Source: Desulfuromonadales bacterium
Lineage (GTDB): Bacteria; Desulfobacterota; Desulfuromonadia; Desulfuromonadales; BM103
Direction: 5' to 3'
Length of the DNA: 17,189 nt
Assembly (NCBI GenBank): GCA_030640215.1
Contig: DAOWJU010000005.1
Coordinates: 1 to 17,189 of the forward strand
In this document: positions 1 through 7,441 of the stretch, one piece after another
Layout of the letters: the number at the start of each line of letters is the position of its first letter
Numbering within the stretch: the first letter of the stretch is position 1
The notes under the pieces: generated by a model
Seen by the model: only the letters and a program-made list of their open reading frames with translations
Told to the model about the DNA's origin: nothing
Database searches by the model: none
Program-made: the position numbers and the translations under genes

Positions 1-1
1 A

Positions 2-382
2 GAGTTTGAACGTCTCGGCGTGGAAACTTATATTTCCACTGATGACGGCAGCCTCGGTGAAGAGGGCCTGGTGACCCAGGTGCTGGAGCGGAAACTGCAG
101 AAATACCCTGACGCCGAGGTCTTTTCCTGTGGTCCTCTGCCGATGCTCGGTGCTGTTCATAACATCTGTGTTACCAACCAGGTCCCGCTGCAGGTCTCAC
201 TGGAAGAATCCATGGCCTGTGGTGTCGGTGCTTGTCTTGGTTGTGTCGTCAAGGGGACAGGGCATACGGATGAAAATCCGAGTTATCTCTGCACCTGTAC
301 GGTCGGACCGGTCTTTAAATCGCAATATCTGGACTGGAGTGCCCTGGGACAGAGTGATAATAACTGCGGAGGGTGCGCCTGA
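2..382 (+). CDS. pyrK: Dihydroorotate dehydrogenase electron-transfer subunit (PyrK), 3' part
   Basis: C-terminal ~126 residues of PyrK, the FAD/[2Fe-2S] subunit that passes electrons from the PyrD flavin to NAD+ in class 1B dihydroorotate dehydrogenase. The reading frame is open from base 2, so the true start lies upstream of the window; the GTG at 20 is internal. Visible is the end of the NAD-binding fold (SCGPLPMLGAVH) followed by the PyrK-type [2Fe-2S] cysteine cluster CGVGACLGC and a later CTC, with the usual GPVF stretch after it. The stop TGA (380-382) overlaps the ATG of pyrD by one base, so the two subunits are translationally coupled, as expected for a heterotetrameric PyrK2-PyrD2 enzyme. 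Nothing suggests damage; it is partial only because of the window edge. Confidence 0.93.
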   Translation, partial: EFERLGVETYISTDDGSLGEEGLVTQVLERKLQKYPDAEVFSCGPLPMLGAVHNICVTNQVPLQVSLEESMACGVGACLGCVVKGTGHTDENPSYLCTCTVGPVFKSQYLDWSALGQSDNNCGGCA

Positions 383-1323
383 TGAGTGAATTAAACAAGA
401 AGAATGTAAAACGTCCCAATATGGGTGTGGAAATCGCCGGGATCAAGCTGCGCAATCCGGTGATGCCTGCTTCGGGGACTTTTGGCTATGGTGAAGAGTA
501 TGCGCCGTTTCTGGATATGGAAAAGATCGGTGCGATTGTCACCAAGGGGCTTTCGCTCAAGCCCAAGGCAGGCAACCCGACGCCAAGAATCGCTGAAACT
601 GTCAGTGGCATGCTCAATGCCATTGGCCTGCAAAATGTCGGTATCGATGCTTTTATCAAACACAAGATGCCTTATCTGCGCACCGTCAATACCCCGGTGA
701 TTGCCAACTTCTTCGGCAACACTCTTGAGGAGTACGGCGAAGTTGCCAAGCGTCTCAATGATATTCCGGAAATCGCCGCTGCGGAGTTGAACATCTCCTG
801 CCCGAACGTCAAGCAGGGGGGCATCGTCTTTGGTACCGATCCTCAAGCAGCCAGCGAAGTTGTCACTCTGGTACGCAAGAACCTGCAAAAGCCGTTGATC
901 GTCAAGTTGACGCCCAATGTGACCGACATCACTGTGGTTGCACGGGCGGTCGAAGAGGCTGGCGCGGATGCCATCTCCTGCATCAACACGATCACCGGCA
1001 TGGCAGTGGACGTACACACCCGCAAACCGCGCATCGCCAACACCACCGGCGGTCTCTCCGGACCGGCGATACGGCCGGTTGCCGTGCGTATGGTTCATCA
1101 GGTTGTGCAGGCTGTCTCGGTCCCGGTGATCGGTATTGGCGGCATTTCGCGGCCAATGGACGCTCTAGAATTCCTGATCGTTGGTGCCACGGCAGTTCAG
1201 GTCGGCACAGCCAATTTCGTCGATCCGACAGCGATGCTGACGATCATCGATGGTATTGAAGAATTCTGTATCGATGAAGGTATTGATGATATTCATCAAT
1301 TGATCGGCAGTTTGAAATTGTAA
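382..1323 (+). CDS. pyrD: Dihydroorotate dehydrogenase, class 1B catalytic subunit (PyrD)
   Basis: A 313-aa FMN-dependent TIM-barrel enzyme that oxidises dihydroorotate to orotate in de novo pyrimidine synthesis. It is cytosolic and is paired with PyrK, which lets it use NAD+. Seen in the sequence: the N-terminal MPASGTFGYGEEY segment, TKGLSLKP, the catalytic loop NISCPNVKQGG with the active-site Cys at about residue 140 (Cys marks class 1; class 2 has Ser), and the FMN-phosphate motif GIGGIS...GATAVQVGTA near the C-terminus. Length matches the family. I chose ATG 382 over the in-frame GTG at 373 because GGAGGG at 368-373 sits 8 bases before it and because it gives the usual one-base TGATG overlap with pyrK. 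No terminator with a T tract follows; instead there is a palindromic repeat. Confidence 0.97.
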   Translation: MSELNKKNVKRPNMGVEIAGIKLRNPVMPASGTFGYGEEYAPFLDMEKIGAIVTKGLSLKPKAGNPTPRIAETVSGMLNAIGLQNVGIDAFIKHKMPYLRTVNTPVIANFFGNTLEEYGEVAKRLNDIPEIAAAELNISCPNVKQGGIVFGTDPQAASEVVTLVRKNLQKPLIVKLTPNVTDITVVARAVEEAGADAISCINTITGMAVDVHTRKPRIANTTGGLSGPAIRPVAVRMVHQVVQAVSVPVIGIGGISRPMDALEFLIVGATAVQVGTANFVDPTAMLTIIDGIEEFCIDEGIDDIHQLIGSLKL

Positions 1324-1326
1324 ATC

Positions 1327-1402
1327 GTAGGGGCGCTGCTTGCCGCGCCCTGGTTTAACCCGTTGATATTACGAAAAAGGGCGCAGCAAGCGGCGCCCCT
1401 AC
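1327..1402. repeat. Imperfect 24-bp inverted repeat (GTAGGGGCG-type palindrome)
   Basis: Left arm 1327-1350 begins GTAGGGGCGCTGCTTGCCGC; right arm 1379-1402 is its reverse complement with two mismatches in 24 positions. The loop is 28 bases and AT-rich. It fills most of the 100-base gap between pyrD and the next gene. Elements starting GTAGGGGCG and ending CGCCCCTAC are, from memory, a common dispersed palindrome in several bacterial phyla. No poly-T follows on either strand, so it is not a standard terminator, although the RNA hairpin could protect the 3' end of the pyrD message. Confidence 0.75.
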
Positions 1403-1423
1403 ATTAGTACTGGTTTTTCCCTT

Positions 1424-4072
1424 ATGGAAGTAATCACAACCCACATCAACGCTGATTTCGATTGTCTCGGGTCGATGATTGCTGCCAAGCGTCTTTATCC
1501 TGATGCCCTCATGGTCTTCCCCGGTGGCCAGGAGCGTAGCCTGCGCGAGTTTTTTCTGAATAGCGCGCAATACGCTTTTGGCTTCAAGCGCGTTCGCGAT
1601 ATCGATATGAACGCTATCACCCGTCTGATCCTTGTTGATGTTCGTCAGGCGTCTCGTATCGGTCCCTTTGCCGTTGTTGCCAAGCGGCCTGAGGTCGATA
1701 TCCATATCTACGATCATCATGCGACCCAAACAAGTAGCCTGAAAGGTTCAATCGAGCATGTTGAAGCGCTCGGATCAACGGTTACAGTCATCAGCCATCT
1801 CCTTATGGCGCAGCAGGTTAAGCTGACCGCTGATGAAGCGACCATGATGATGCTTGGACTCTACGAAGACACTGGTAGTCTGACCTTTCATACGACAACA
1901 GTTAAAGATTATCAGGCCGCTGCTTATCTCCTGACCAATGGGGCCAATCTTAATTTGGTCGCTGATCTGACGACGCATGAGCTGACTCCAGACCAGGTTC
2001 GTTTGCTTAATGATCTGATCGCCAGCAAGACGATTCTGAATATTCGCGGCATCAATGTCGCACTCGCTCACGCGACTATTGATCACTTTGTCAGTGATAT
2101 CGCCACCCTTGCACATAAGCTCAAAGATATGGAGAATCTCGATGTCCTGTTCGTGATTGTGCGTATGGAACGCCGGATTTTCATCGTCGCTCGCTCACGC
2201 TTGAAGGAAGTTCATGTCGGCGACATCATGGCGGAATTCGGCGGTGGTGGACATGCTTCCGCCGCTTCTTGTGCCGTTCGTGATCTGACTTTGTTGCAGG
2301 TGCTTGACCGATTGCCAGCTATTTTGCAAGAGCATATCCAGCCGCAATGGCAGGCGCGACACCTGATGTCGACGCCGGTCAAGACTGTGGCAGAGGATGA
2401 TTCTGTTGCCGATGCACACCAGGTCCTCTCCCGCTACAGCATCAACGCTGTCCCTGTGGTCAGGAAGGATGTGGTCGTCGGTACCATCTCACGTCAGCTG
2501 GTCGACAAGGCGGTCTATCACGGTCTGCAAAAACAACCGGTCAGCGAGATTATGACCAGTGATTTTCACCAGGTCAGTCCACAGACGACAGTTGCTACTT
2601 TAAAGACGCTGATTGTCGAGAGCAATCAACGTTTTGTCCCGGTCGTCGAGGATGGCAAGCTTGCCGGAGCTGTTACCCGCACCGACCTGCTGCGCCATCT
2701 GACCAGCAGTGTCGGTACGCCGCCACGTTCCGGCGAACGCAGCCTGGTCAGTCGTGGTGGCAGACGTTACAATGTCGGCCAGATCCAGCGGTTGATTCGT
2801 AACCGTCTGCCGAAGCGAATTCAGGATCTTCTGGCGCAGCTTGGTCAGGTTGGCGATGAACAGGATGTCAGTGTTTTTGTCGTCGGTGGCTTTGTCCGTG
2901 ACCTGCTGATGAATAAGGCGAACCTGGATATCGATATCGTGGTTGAAGGTGATGGTGTTGCCTTTGCTGAAAAGTTTGCCCGTGGCAACGATTGCCGGGT
3001 GCGCTGTCATCGCAAGTTCGGAACAGCAGTGCTCATTTACCCGGATGATTTTAAACTGGATATTGCTTCAGCGAGAATGGAATATTACCTGGAACCCGGA
3101 GCTCTGCCTAATGTTGAACACGCTTCCGTGAAGATGGATCTCAGTCGTCGTGACTTTACCATCAATACTCTGGCGATCAACTTGAATCACACTACTTTTG
3201 GTGAAATGCTCGATTATTACGGCGGCCAGCGTGATATTGACGATAAGGCGATTCGTGTGCTGCATAATTTGAGCTTTGTCGAAGATCCGACCCGGGTTTT
3301 TAGGGCCGTTCGTTTTGAACAGCGCCTCGGTTTTAAAATCGGCAAACAGACGGAGCACTTGCTGAACAGTGCTGTTCGACTTGGCCTGATGGAAAAAGTG
3401 AGTGGCAAACGCATCTTCAACGAACTCCTGTTGATCATGAATGAGCACCGGCCGTTACCGGATATCTCGCGACTGGCCAGTCTGGATGTCCTCAGATGTT
3501 TACATCCGGCACTGACCAGTAAGGTTGATTATTCAGAGTTTTTTGATGAAGCGAGACGTGCTACTGACTGGTATGACCTGCTTTATACCGGGCGTCCGTG
3601 TGAACGTTGGCTTTGCTACTTCCTGGCCTTTACTGCCATTTTGGATCGCGCCGGGATCAAGCATCTCTGTGAGCGTCTGCAGATTATGCCGCGTTACCAT
3701 GATATATTGAACCAGCAGCGCGCGACTGCCATGGCCCTGTTGAAGCGACTGGAAGGTCGCAATCATGGCATGCGTCCGCCAAAGTCAAGTAGTCTGTATC
3801 GCTGGTTCCAACCGTTATCAACAGAGATGCTGCTTTTTATGATGGCCAGGACCAGCAAAGAGCATGTTCGGCAATGGATTTCGCTGTATATAACGCATTT
3901 ACGCGGTGTTCAGCCGGCACTTACCGGCCATGACCTCACAAAGCTCGGTCTTGCCTCCGGACCGATCTTTAAGACTATCCTGGATGACCTTCTCTATGCG
4001 CGTCTTGATGAGCGTGTGACGACAGTTGAGGAAGAGACCGCGTTGGTGCAGCATAAGTATCTGAAACTGTAA
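1424..4072 (+). CDS. DHH - CBS - tRNA nucleotidyltransferase/poly(A) polymerase family fusion protein
   Basis: An 882-aa multidomain protein. Residues ~1-300 form a DHH/DHHA1 phosphoesterase-like unit: HINADFDCLGS (7-17), DHH (97-99) and the DHHA1 motif GGGGHASA (273-280). Residues ~310-430 are two CBS domains, likely adenine-nucleotide sensors. Residues ~465-882 are a class II nucleotidyltransferase: GGFVRD (488-493), the metal-binding DID (502-504), RRDFTIN (575-581), EDPTR with the ED..R base-selecting positions (620-624), and SGKRIFNEL (660-668). This architecture is known from Aquifex and Deltaproteobacteria, where tRNA CCA addition is split between CC-adding and A-adding enzymes; the A-adding enzyme or a poly(A) polymerase is the likely role. 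Sequence alone does not settle which. The ATG lies 21 bases after the palindrome and has no clear Shine-Dalgarno. All DHH and head-domain ligands look intact. Confidence 0.9.
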   Translation: MEVITTHINADFDCLGSMIAAKRLYPDALMVFPGGQERSLREFFLNSAQYAFGFKRVRDIDMNAITRLILVDVRQASRIGPFAVVAKRPEVDIHIYDHHATQTSSLKGSIEHVEALGSTVTVISHLLMAQQVKLTADEATMMMLGLYEDTGSLTFHTTTVKDYQAAAYLLTNGANLNLVADLTTHELTPDQVRLLNDLIASKTILNIRGINVALAHATIDHFVSDIATLAHKLKDMENLDVLFVIVRMERRIFIVARSRLKEVHVGDIMAEFGGGGHASAASCAVRDLTLLQVLDRLPAILQEHIQPQWQARHLMSTPVKTVAEDDSVADAHQVLSRYSINAVPVVRKDVVVGTISRQLVDKAVYHGLQKQPVSEIMTSDFHQVSPQTTVATLKTLIVESNQRFVPVVEDGKLAGAVTRTDLLRHLTSSVGTPPRSGERSLVSRGGRRYNVGQIQRLIRNRLPKRIQDLLAQLGQVGDEQDVSVFVVGGFVRDLLMNKANLDIDIVVEGDGVAFAEKFARGNDCRVRCHRKFGTAVLIYPDDFKLDIASARMEYYLEPGALPNVEHASVKMDLSRRDFTINTLAINLNHTTFGEMLDYYGGQRDIDDKAIRVLHNLSFVEDPTRVFRAVRFEQRLGFKIGKQTEHLLNSAVRLGLMEKVSGKRIFNELLLIMNEHRPLPDISRLASLDVLRCLHPALTSKVDYSEFFDEARRATDWYDLLYTGRPCERWLCYFLAFTAILDRAGIKHLCERLQIMPRYHDILNQQRATAMALLKRLEGRNHGMRPPKSSSLYRWFQPLSTEMLLFMMARTSKEHVRQWISLYITHLRGVQPALTGHDLTKLGLASGPIFKTILDDLLYARLDERVTTVEEETALVQHKYLKL

Positions 4073-4083
4073 TATGGCTGTAA

Positions 4084-4112
4084 GGCAGGGGCTGCCTAGG
4101 TGCCACCCCTGT
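4084..4112 (+). other. Weak GC-rich hairpin after the nucleotidyltransferase gene
   Basis: CAGGGG and CCCCTG can pair across a loop, or AGGCA and TGCCT can pair more locally. No T tract follows. It may be a Rho-type or decayed terminator; low confidence. Confidence 0.25.
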
Positions 4113-4152
4113 TAAATCAATGAGTTAGAAGATTTGCGCTGTCTATGAGTCG

Positions 4153-4181
4153 TTGACTTCTTTTGGCGCATCTGCTAAAAA
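4153..4181 (+). promoter_or_regulatory. Candidate sigma-70 promoter for the M50-scpA-scpB operon
   Basis: TTGACT (4153-4158), a 17-base spacer, then TAAAAA (4176-4181) preceded by TGC, an extended -10. It sits 36 bases before the ATG of the protease gene in the only sizeable gap of this block, which makes it the natural promoter for the three overlapping genes downstream. Confidence 0.5.
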
Positions 4182-4217
4182 TACCAATTCTTTTTATTGC
4201 ATACAGAGCTCTTCATT

Positions 4218-4901
4218 ATGGAACATATCCTACTTAAAGTTTCGATCATGCTGGTCCCGGCACTGCTGGCGGTTACTCTCCATGAAGTCGCTCATGGTTT
4301 TGTTGCTGACAAGCTCGGCGATCCGACAGCAAGGCTGCTTGGCCGATTGACCTTGAACCCGATCAAACACCTCGATCCCATCGGTACGATTGCCATACTG
4401 GTCTTTGGCTTTGGCTGGGCTCGGCCGGTGCCGGTCAACCCGAACAATCTGCGTAACGCACAAAAAGATATGATCTGGGTTTCTCTGGCAGGGCCATCAG
4501 CGAATCTGTTACTGGCCCTTTTTTCTGCCCTGCTGCTGCGTGTCGTCGTCTATACCGCTGCCATGCTTCCGGAAGGAAGTTCGCTGCAACCGTTGATTAA
4601 CCCTGTTGGCCTGATGGCAGCCTTTGGTCTCTATATCAATGTCATCCTCTGTCTCTTTAATCTTTTGCCAATTCCGCCTCTCGACGGTGGCAGAGTGCTT
4701 ATGGGCATTCTGCCAGAAAAACAATCACAGATGCTTCGTCGCATTGAACCCTTCGGCATGTTACTGATCGTCTTTCTTATCTTTGGCACTTCGATCTGGA
4801 AGACGACTTTCGGTCCGGCTGTTCACCATGTCGTGAGCATGATGGCTGGTCCTCATATGGAAGTGGTTGAGCAGACCATGCGTCTGCTTTTCTATCGATG
4901 A
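4218..4901 (+). CDS. Site-2-type intramembrane zinc metalloprotease, M50 family
   Basis: A 227-aa polytopic membrane protein of the short M50 group (site-2 protease family, SpoIVFB/YwhC-like without a PDZ domain). The first hydrophobic helix carries the zinc motif HEVAHG (H22, E23, H26). A later helix carries the second zinc-ligand region NLLPIPPLDGGR (about 148-159, Asp156). About five to six hydrophobic segments are visible, with AGPSANLLLALF in the middle. The substrate is unknown. I chose ATG 4218 over the in-frame TTG at 4197 because it starts just before the first helix and is conserved in type, although the Shine-Dalgarno is weak. The stop overlaps scpA by four bases (ATGA, 4898-4901). 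The link with scpA/scpB recurs in this lineage and is probably operonic rather than functional. Confidence 0.92.
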   Translation: MEHILLKVSIMLVPALLAVTLHEVAHGFVADKLGDPTARLLGRLTLNPIKHLDPIGTIAILVFGFGWARPVPVNPNNLRNAQKDMIWVSLAGPSANLLLALFSALLLRVVVYTAAMLPEGSSLQPLINPVGLMAAFGLYINVILCLFNLLPIPPLDGGRVLMGILPEKQSQMLRRIEPFGMLLIVFLIFGTSIWKTTFGPAVHHVVSMMAGPHMEVVEQTMRLLFYR

Positions 4902-5680
4902 GTCAGACTATGGACGGTTACGCTATCCAGCTGGAAAACTTTGAGGGTCCTCTCGACCTGTTGCTTCATCTCATCAAGAAGAATGAGATGGATGTCTATG
5001 ATATCCCAATGGCAGCAATCACCGAGCAATATCTGGCCATTCTGGATACAATGAAAACTCTCAACCTTGATCTTGCCGGTGAGTTTTTGCTGATGGCGGC
5101 GACTTTGCTGCATATTAAGTCAAAGTTGCTGCTGCCAAAGATTGTTGAGGAAGAACTGGAAGAGGAGGAAGAGGATCCGCGTGCAGAGTTGGTGCGGCGT
5201 CTGCTCGAGTATCAGAAGTACAAAGAAGTCTCCCTGACGCTTGACCACAGCCCCCAGCTGGGACGTGATGTTTTTGCCCGCGTTGCCCCGCAACCGGAAG
5301 TCCTGGAAGAAGCCGAAGCAGGTTTTGTCGCTGTAGGACTCTATGATCTGCTGGAGGCTTTAAGGGAAGTCATTAAGGAAAACCCCGAGCAGCTTGTTCA
5401 TGAAGTCAATATGGAACAACTTTCCGTTACGGATCGTATCAATGCCATTCTCTCAGCTCTGCAAGGTAAGGAAAGTGTGGCTTTTGTTGATTTATTCAGC
5501 GACGGCATCAAACGCAACGAAGTGATTGTAACTTTCCTGGCTCTTCTGGAGTTGGTGAAGCTGCGTCTGGTTCGTTTTATGCAGAATGTCCACCACGGAT
5601 CTATCTGGCTCTTCCCGGCGGTGGTGATTGACGAAAATGAAAATCTGGACGTTGGAGATGATTCCCTTGGATACTCTTGA
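4898..5680 (+). CDS. scpA: Segregation and condensation protein A (ScpA), kleisin
   Basis: A 260-aa kleisin subunit of the bacterial SMC-ScpAB condensin. It bridges the SMC heads and recruits the ScpB dimer, helping compact and segregate the chromosome. Seen: the diagnostic N-terminus YAIQLENFEGPLDLLLHLI (about residues 8-26), DVYDIPMAAITEQYL, the LLMAATLLHIKSKLLLP helix, a very acidic linker of repeated Glu at about 84-92, and a winged-helix-like C-terminus (VIVTFLALLELVKLRLV). Length is normal. Its start overlaps the protease stop by four bases, and its end overlaps scpB by about 23 bases, so the three are translationally coupled. Confidence 0.96.
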   Translation: MSQTMDGYAIQLENFEGPLDLLLHLIKKNEMDVYDIPMAAITEQYLAILDTMKTLNLDLAGEFLLMAATLLHIKSKLLLPKIVEEELEEEEEDPRAELVRRLLEYQKYKEVSLTLDHSPQLGRDVFARVAPQPEVLEEAEAGFVAVGLYDLLEALREVIKENPEQLVHEVNMEQLSVTDRINAILSALQGKESVAFVDLFSDGIKRNEVIVTFLALLELVKLRLVRFMQNVHHGSIWLFPAVVIDENENLDVGDDSLGYS

Positions 5681-6290
5681 GCTCATTCAGCTGGTAGAAG
5701 CTTTGATTTTTGCCGCCGATGGTCCAATCAAGGCCGAGCGCATGGCCGAAGCTCTGGATACGGAGCAAACTGAGATTCTTGCTGCCATCGAAGCGCTGGA
5801 AGTTGATTATGCCGAACGCCCGCGTGGATTCTTCCTGCAGGAAGTTTCCGGTGGCTATCAACTCCGAACGCGTCCGGAGTACGCTGATTTTTTAAGGAAG
5901 CTGGGACACAACAGACCCTTCAAATTCTCCCGTCCTGCGCTCGAAAGTCTTGCCATCATCGCCTACCGTCAGCCGGTGACCCGCTCAGAAGTGGAATATC
6001 TGCGTGGTGTCGATTCTGGCAGCGTACTGAAAACCTTGCTTGAGAAGCGTCTGATAAGAATCCTTGGCAAGAAAGATGTCCCTGGTAAACCGATGATTTA
6101 CGGTACCACCCGTGAATTTCTGGAACTGTTCGGATTGGCTGACCTCTCCGCACTGCCGACTCTGCGCGAATTCAGTGAGCTGATGCCAGATGAGGAGAAT
6201 GGGGTGGCAGGTGGGGATGATGAGGGGGTAAGTCTGCCGCTACTGATTGATGAGGATGTCGTTGAGGAGAGTTCCGTAACCAAGCCGTAG
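5658..6290 (+). CDS. scpB: Segregation and condensation protein B (ScpB)
   Basis: A 210-aa partner of ScpA, with two winged-helix domains, that dimerises and binds the kleisin middle region in the SMC complex. Seen: LIQLVEALIFAADGPI at the N-terminus, then the conserved core FSRPALESLAIIAYRQPVTR and EYLRGVDSGSVLKTLLEKRLI, followed by GKPMIYGTT and the FLELFGL(A)DLSALPTL segment. The acidic C-terminal tail is low in complexity and probably disordered. The start is uncertain: ATG 5658 fits family length, ATG 5637 and TTG 5628 would lengthen the protein, and TTG 5667 has the best-spaced GGAG (5654-5657). All choices overlap scpA. The stop is directly followed by a palindromic repeat. Confidence 0.94.
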   Translation: MIPLDTLELIQLVEALIFAADGPIKAERMAEALDTEQTEILAAIEALEVDYAERPRGFFLQEVSGGYQLRTRPEYADFLRKLGHNRPFKFSRPALESLAIIAYRQPVTRSEVEYLRGVDSGSVLKTLLEKRLIRILGKKDVPGKPMIYGTTREFLELFGLADLSALPTLREFSELMPDEENGVAGGDDEGVSLPLLIDEDVVEESSVTKP

Positions 6291-6316
6291 GATGTGGTGA
6301 GCTTGCGAACCGCATC
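6291..6316. repeat. REP-like palindrome directly after scpB
   Basis: GATGTGGT (6291-6298) pairs with ACCGCATC (6309-6316), with one G-U pair, across a 10-base loop GAGCTTGCGA. The context GTAGGATGyGGT...ACCGCATC resembles a dispersed palindrome that I recall from Geobacter-type genomes. There is no T tract, so it is not a canonical terminator, although it could stabilise the scpB message. Confidence 0.55.
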
Positions 6317-6342
6317 AGCTTCGGATGTCAATTGATTTACAC

Positions 6343-6378
6343 AAAAAACAGGCCGGCAACCAAAAGGTTGTCGGCCTG
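6343..6378 (-). terminator. Intrinsic terminator of the minus-strand PxxKW gene
   Basis: A 13-bp stem (6349-6361 with 6366-6378, one G-U position) with an AAAA loop on the plus strand. Read on the minus strand it is followed by six T (6348-6343). It lies 31 bases after the stop of the minus-strand gene at 6409. On the plus strand no T tract follows, so termination of scpB here would be weaker. Confidence 0.85.
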
Positions 6379-6408
6379 AATAATGTAACGCGATGTAGTA
6401 AGGTGTCG

Positions 6409-6687
6409 TTAACGACCGGCGCGCTTCGAAGCTTTGATCGGGTTGACTTTAACGTCGTCGATCTTGACTTCCACCTTGCGGTGCGTGGCGAAGTTGCAAA
6501 GACCGGCGGACCACTTTTTGACTGGCGTAGGAGCTTTGGCGCAAACAGGGCCGATACTGCCTTCTACGATGTGACCACAACCTTCACACATTTCGATAAC
6601 GTTCTGACAGCTGCCGCCTTCGGCAATGCAACCTTTTTTACTCCAGAAAGTACATTCTGTACCGGGAAGAACTGTTTGACACTGCAT
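6409..6687 (-). CDS. PxxKW family cysteine-rich protein
   Basis: A 92-aa small protein with eight cysteines (residues 3, 12, 20, 27, 34, 37, 49, 64), including CEGCGH, and the family signature PTPVKKW at 53-59. The PxxKW cysteine-rich family is known mostly from Deltaproteobacteria and has no assigned function; the cysteine spacing suggests a metal (Zn or Fe-S) site. The C-terminus is basic (KASKRAGR), which might allow nucleic-acid contact, but that is only an inference. The start is secure: AGGAG lies seven bases before the ATG on the minus strand. The gene is monocistronic, with its own terminator at 6343-6378. A 165-bp inverted-repeat element begins only 27 bases upstream of the start, so the 5' untranslated region either begins within that element or reads through it. 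Confidence 0.88.
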   Translation of the reverse strand: MQCQTVLPGTECTFWSKKGCIAEGGSCQNVIEMCEGCGHIVEGSIGPVCAKAPTPVKKWSAGLCNFATHRKVEVKIDDVKVNPIKASKRAGR

Positions 6688-6713
6688 TGGGTACTCCTTT
6701 ATTCAAGCTTGAT

Positions 6714-6880
6714 CTAGCAGCCTGTCGGACAATCAATGAGCTGGCTGCATATTCGCCTGTTTGGCCCATATCTCAGCTCCTTTTCGACCAATAGCTACGG
6801 CTATTACTCTCAAATGAGCTAAAATCTGGTCTCAAACATCCAAATTTTCGCTACAGCCCTGATAGTCCGACGGGCTGCAG
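6714..6880. repeat. TIR element copy A (~167 bp, MITE/REP-like)
   Basis: Left end CTAGCAGCCTGTCGGAC and right end GTCCGACGGGCTGCAG are near inverted repeats. The interior matches copy B at 14202-14369 over almost its whole length, including TTTGGCCCATAT, CAGCTCCTTTTCGACCAATA, the perfect hairpin AATAGC-TACG-GCTATT, and ATCTGGTCTCAAAC. It is too short to encode a transposase, and no obvious target-site duplication is visible. It is probably a non-autonomous dispersed repeat, and the ends could pair into one long hairpin in RNA. Confidence 0.85.
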
Positions 6881-6985
6881 GTTTCCGAAACAAGATTTCT
6901 ACCCCCTTTTGCCGATGTGTGTCAACCCTAAAATCTGCTTGTTTTATGCATTGACCGCATTTCCTCAATTCGGTAGCTTGCGGAT

Positions 6986-7318
6986 ATGAAGAAAGCCGGG
7001 GTGGATATGAAGAAAATAAGAGAAAAAGACCAAAACGATTGGGAGTCTATCTGCTGCAGATGCGGCCGATGTTGCTATGAAAAAATAGATTTTGAAGGGA
7101 AGATTTACTACACGGATCTACCTTGCGAATTCCTTGATACAGAAACAAAGATGTGCCGTGTCTATGCCGACCGCGACCGCAAACGCCCCGGCTGCATTCG
7201 TCTGACAGCAGCCTATGTCAAGGAAGGTTTTCTCCCGGCAGATTGCCCTTACGTTGCTGATATCGAAAATTACCCGGCTCCGAGCATGTCGGATGAAGAC
7301 GATTCAGAAAACTCCTGA
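6986..7318 (+). CDS. YkgJ-like cysteine-cluster protein
   Basis: A 110-aa protein with the CxxCxxCC-type zinc/iron cluster of the YkgJ/YcgN (UPF0153/UPF0260) group: CCRCGRCC at residues 23-30, followed by Cys47 (LPCEFL), Cys57 (MCRVY), Cys70 (PGCIRL) and Cys87 (DCPYV). The order (cluster, then CxFLD, CxVYxxRP, DCPY) fits that family well. Its function is unproven; members are thought to bind a metal cluster. The C-terminus is acidic and likely disordered. The start could be ATG 6986 or ATG 7007; neither has a good Shine-Dalgarno, and the cluster lies within both. It lies 100 bases after TIR element copy A and appears to be monocistronic. There is no T-tract terminator before the next gene. 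Confidence 0.85.
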   Translation: MKKAGVDMKKIREKDQNDWESICCRCGRCCYEKIDFEGKIYYTDLPCEFLDTETKMCRVYADRDRKRPGCIRLTAAYVKEGFLPADCPYVADIENYPAPSMSDEDDSENS

Positions 7319-7358
7319 TAAGCGCATGTCTTAACCGTGTTATCAGATTTTTCTATGG

Positions 7359-7364
7359 TAAAAT
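7359..7364 (+). promoter_or_regulatory. Candidate extended -10 for the phosphohexomutase gene
   Basis: TAAAAT preceded by TGG gives an extended -10 about 78 bases before the ATG at 7442. No good -35 is seen at 16-18 bases, so support is modest. Confidence 0.35.
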
Positions 7365-7441
7365 CTCTTGTAGGATACAGTTCGTTTCTTACCACATCCT
7401 GCGGGTCGATATTTAAATCATCATTATCAGGAGAGAATTGC

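Noticed and set aside
391..1098. 235-codon open frame on the minus strand opposite pyrD
   Set aside because: It lies entirely within a well-supported pyrD, has a composition without domain motifs, and no ribosome binding site is apparent.
7337..7441. N-terminal extension of the phosphohexomutase to 7337
   Set aside because: The extra 35 residues have no family counterpart, and AGGAGAG is placed correctly for ATG 7442.
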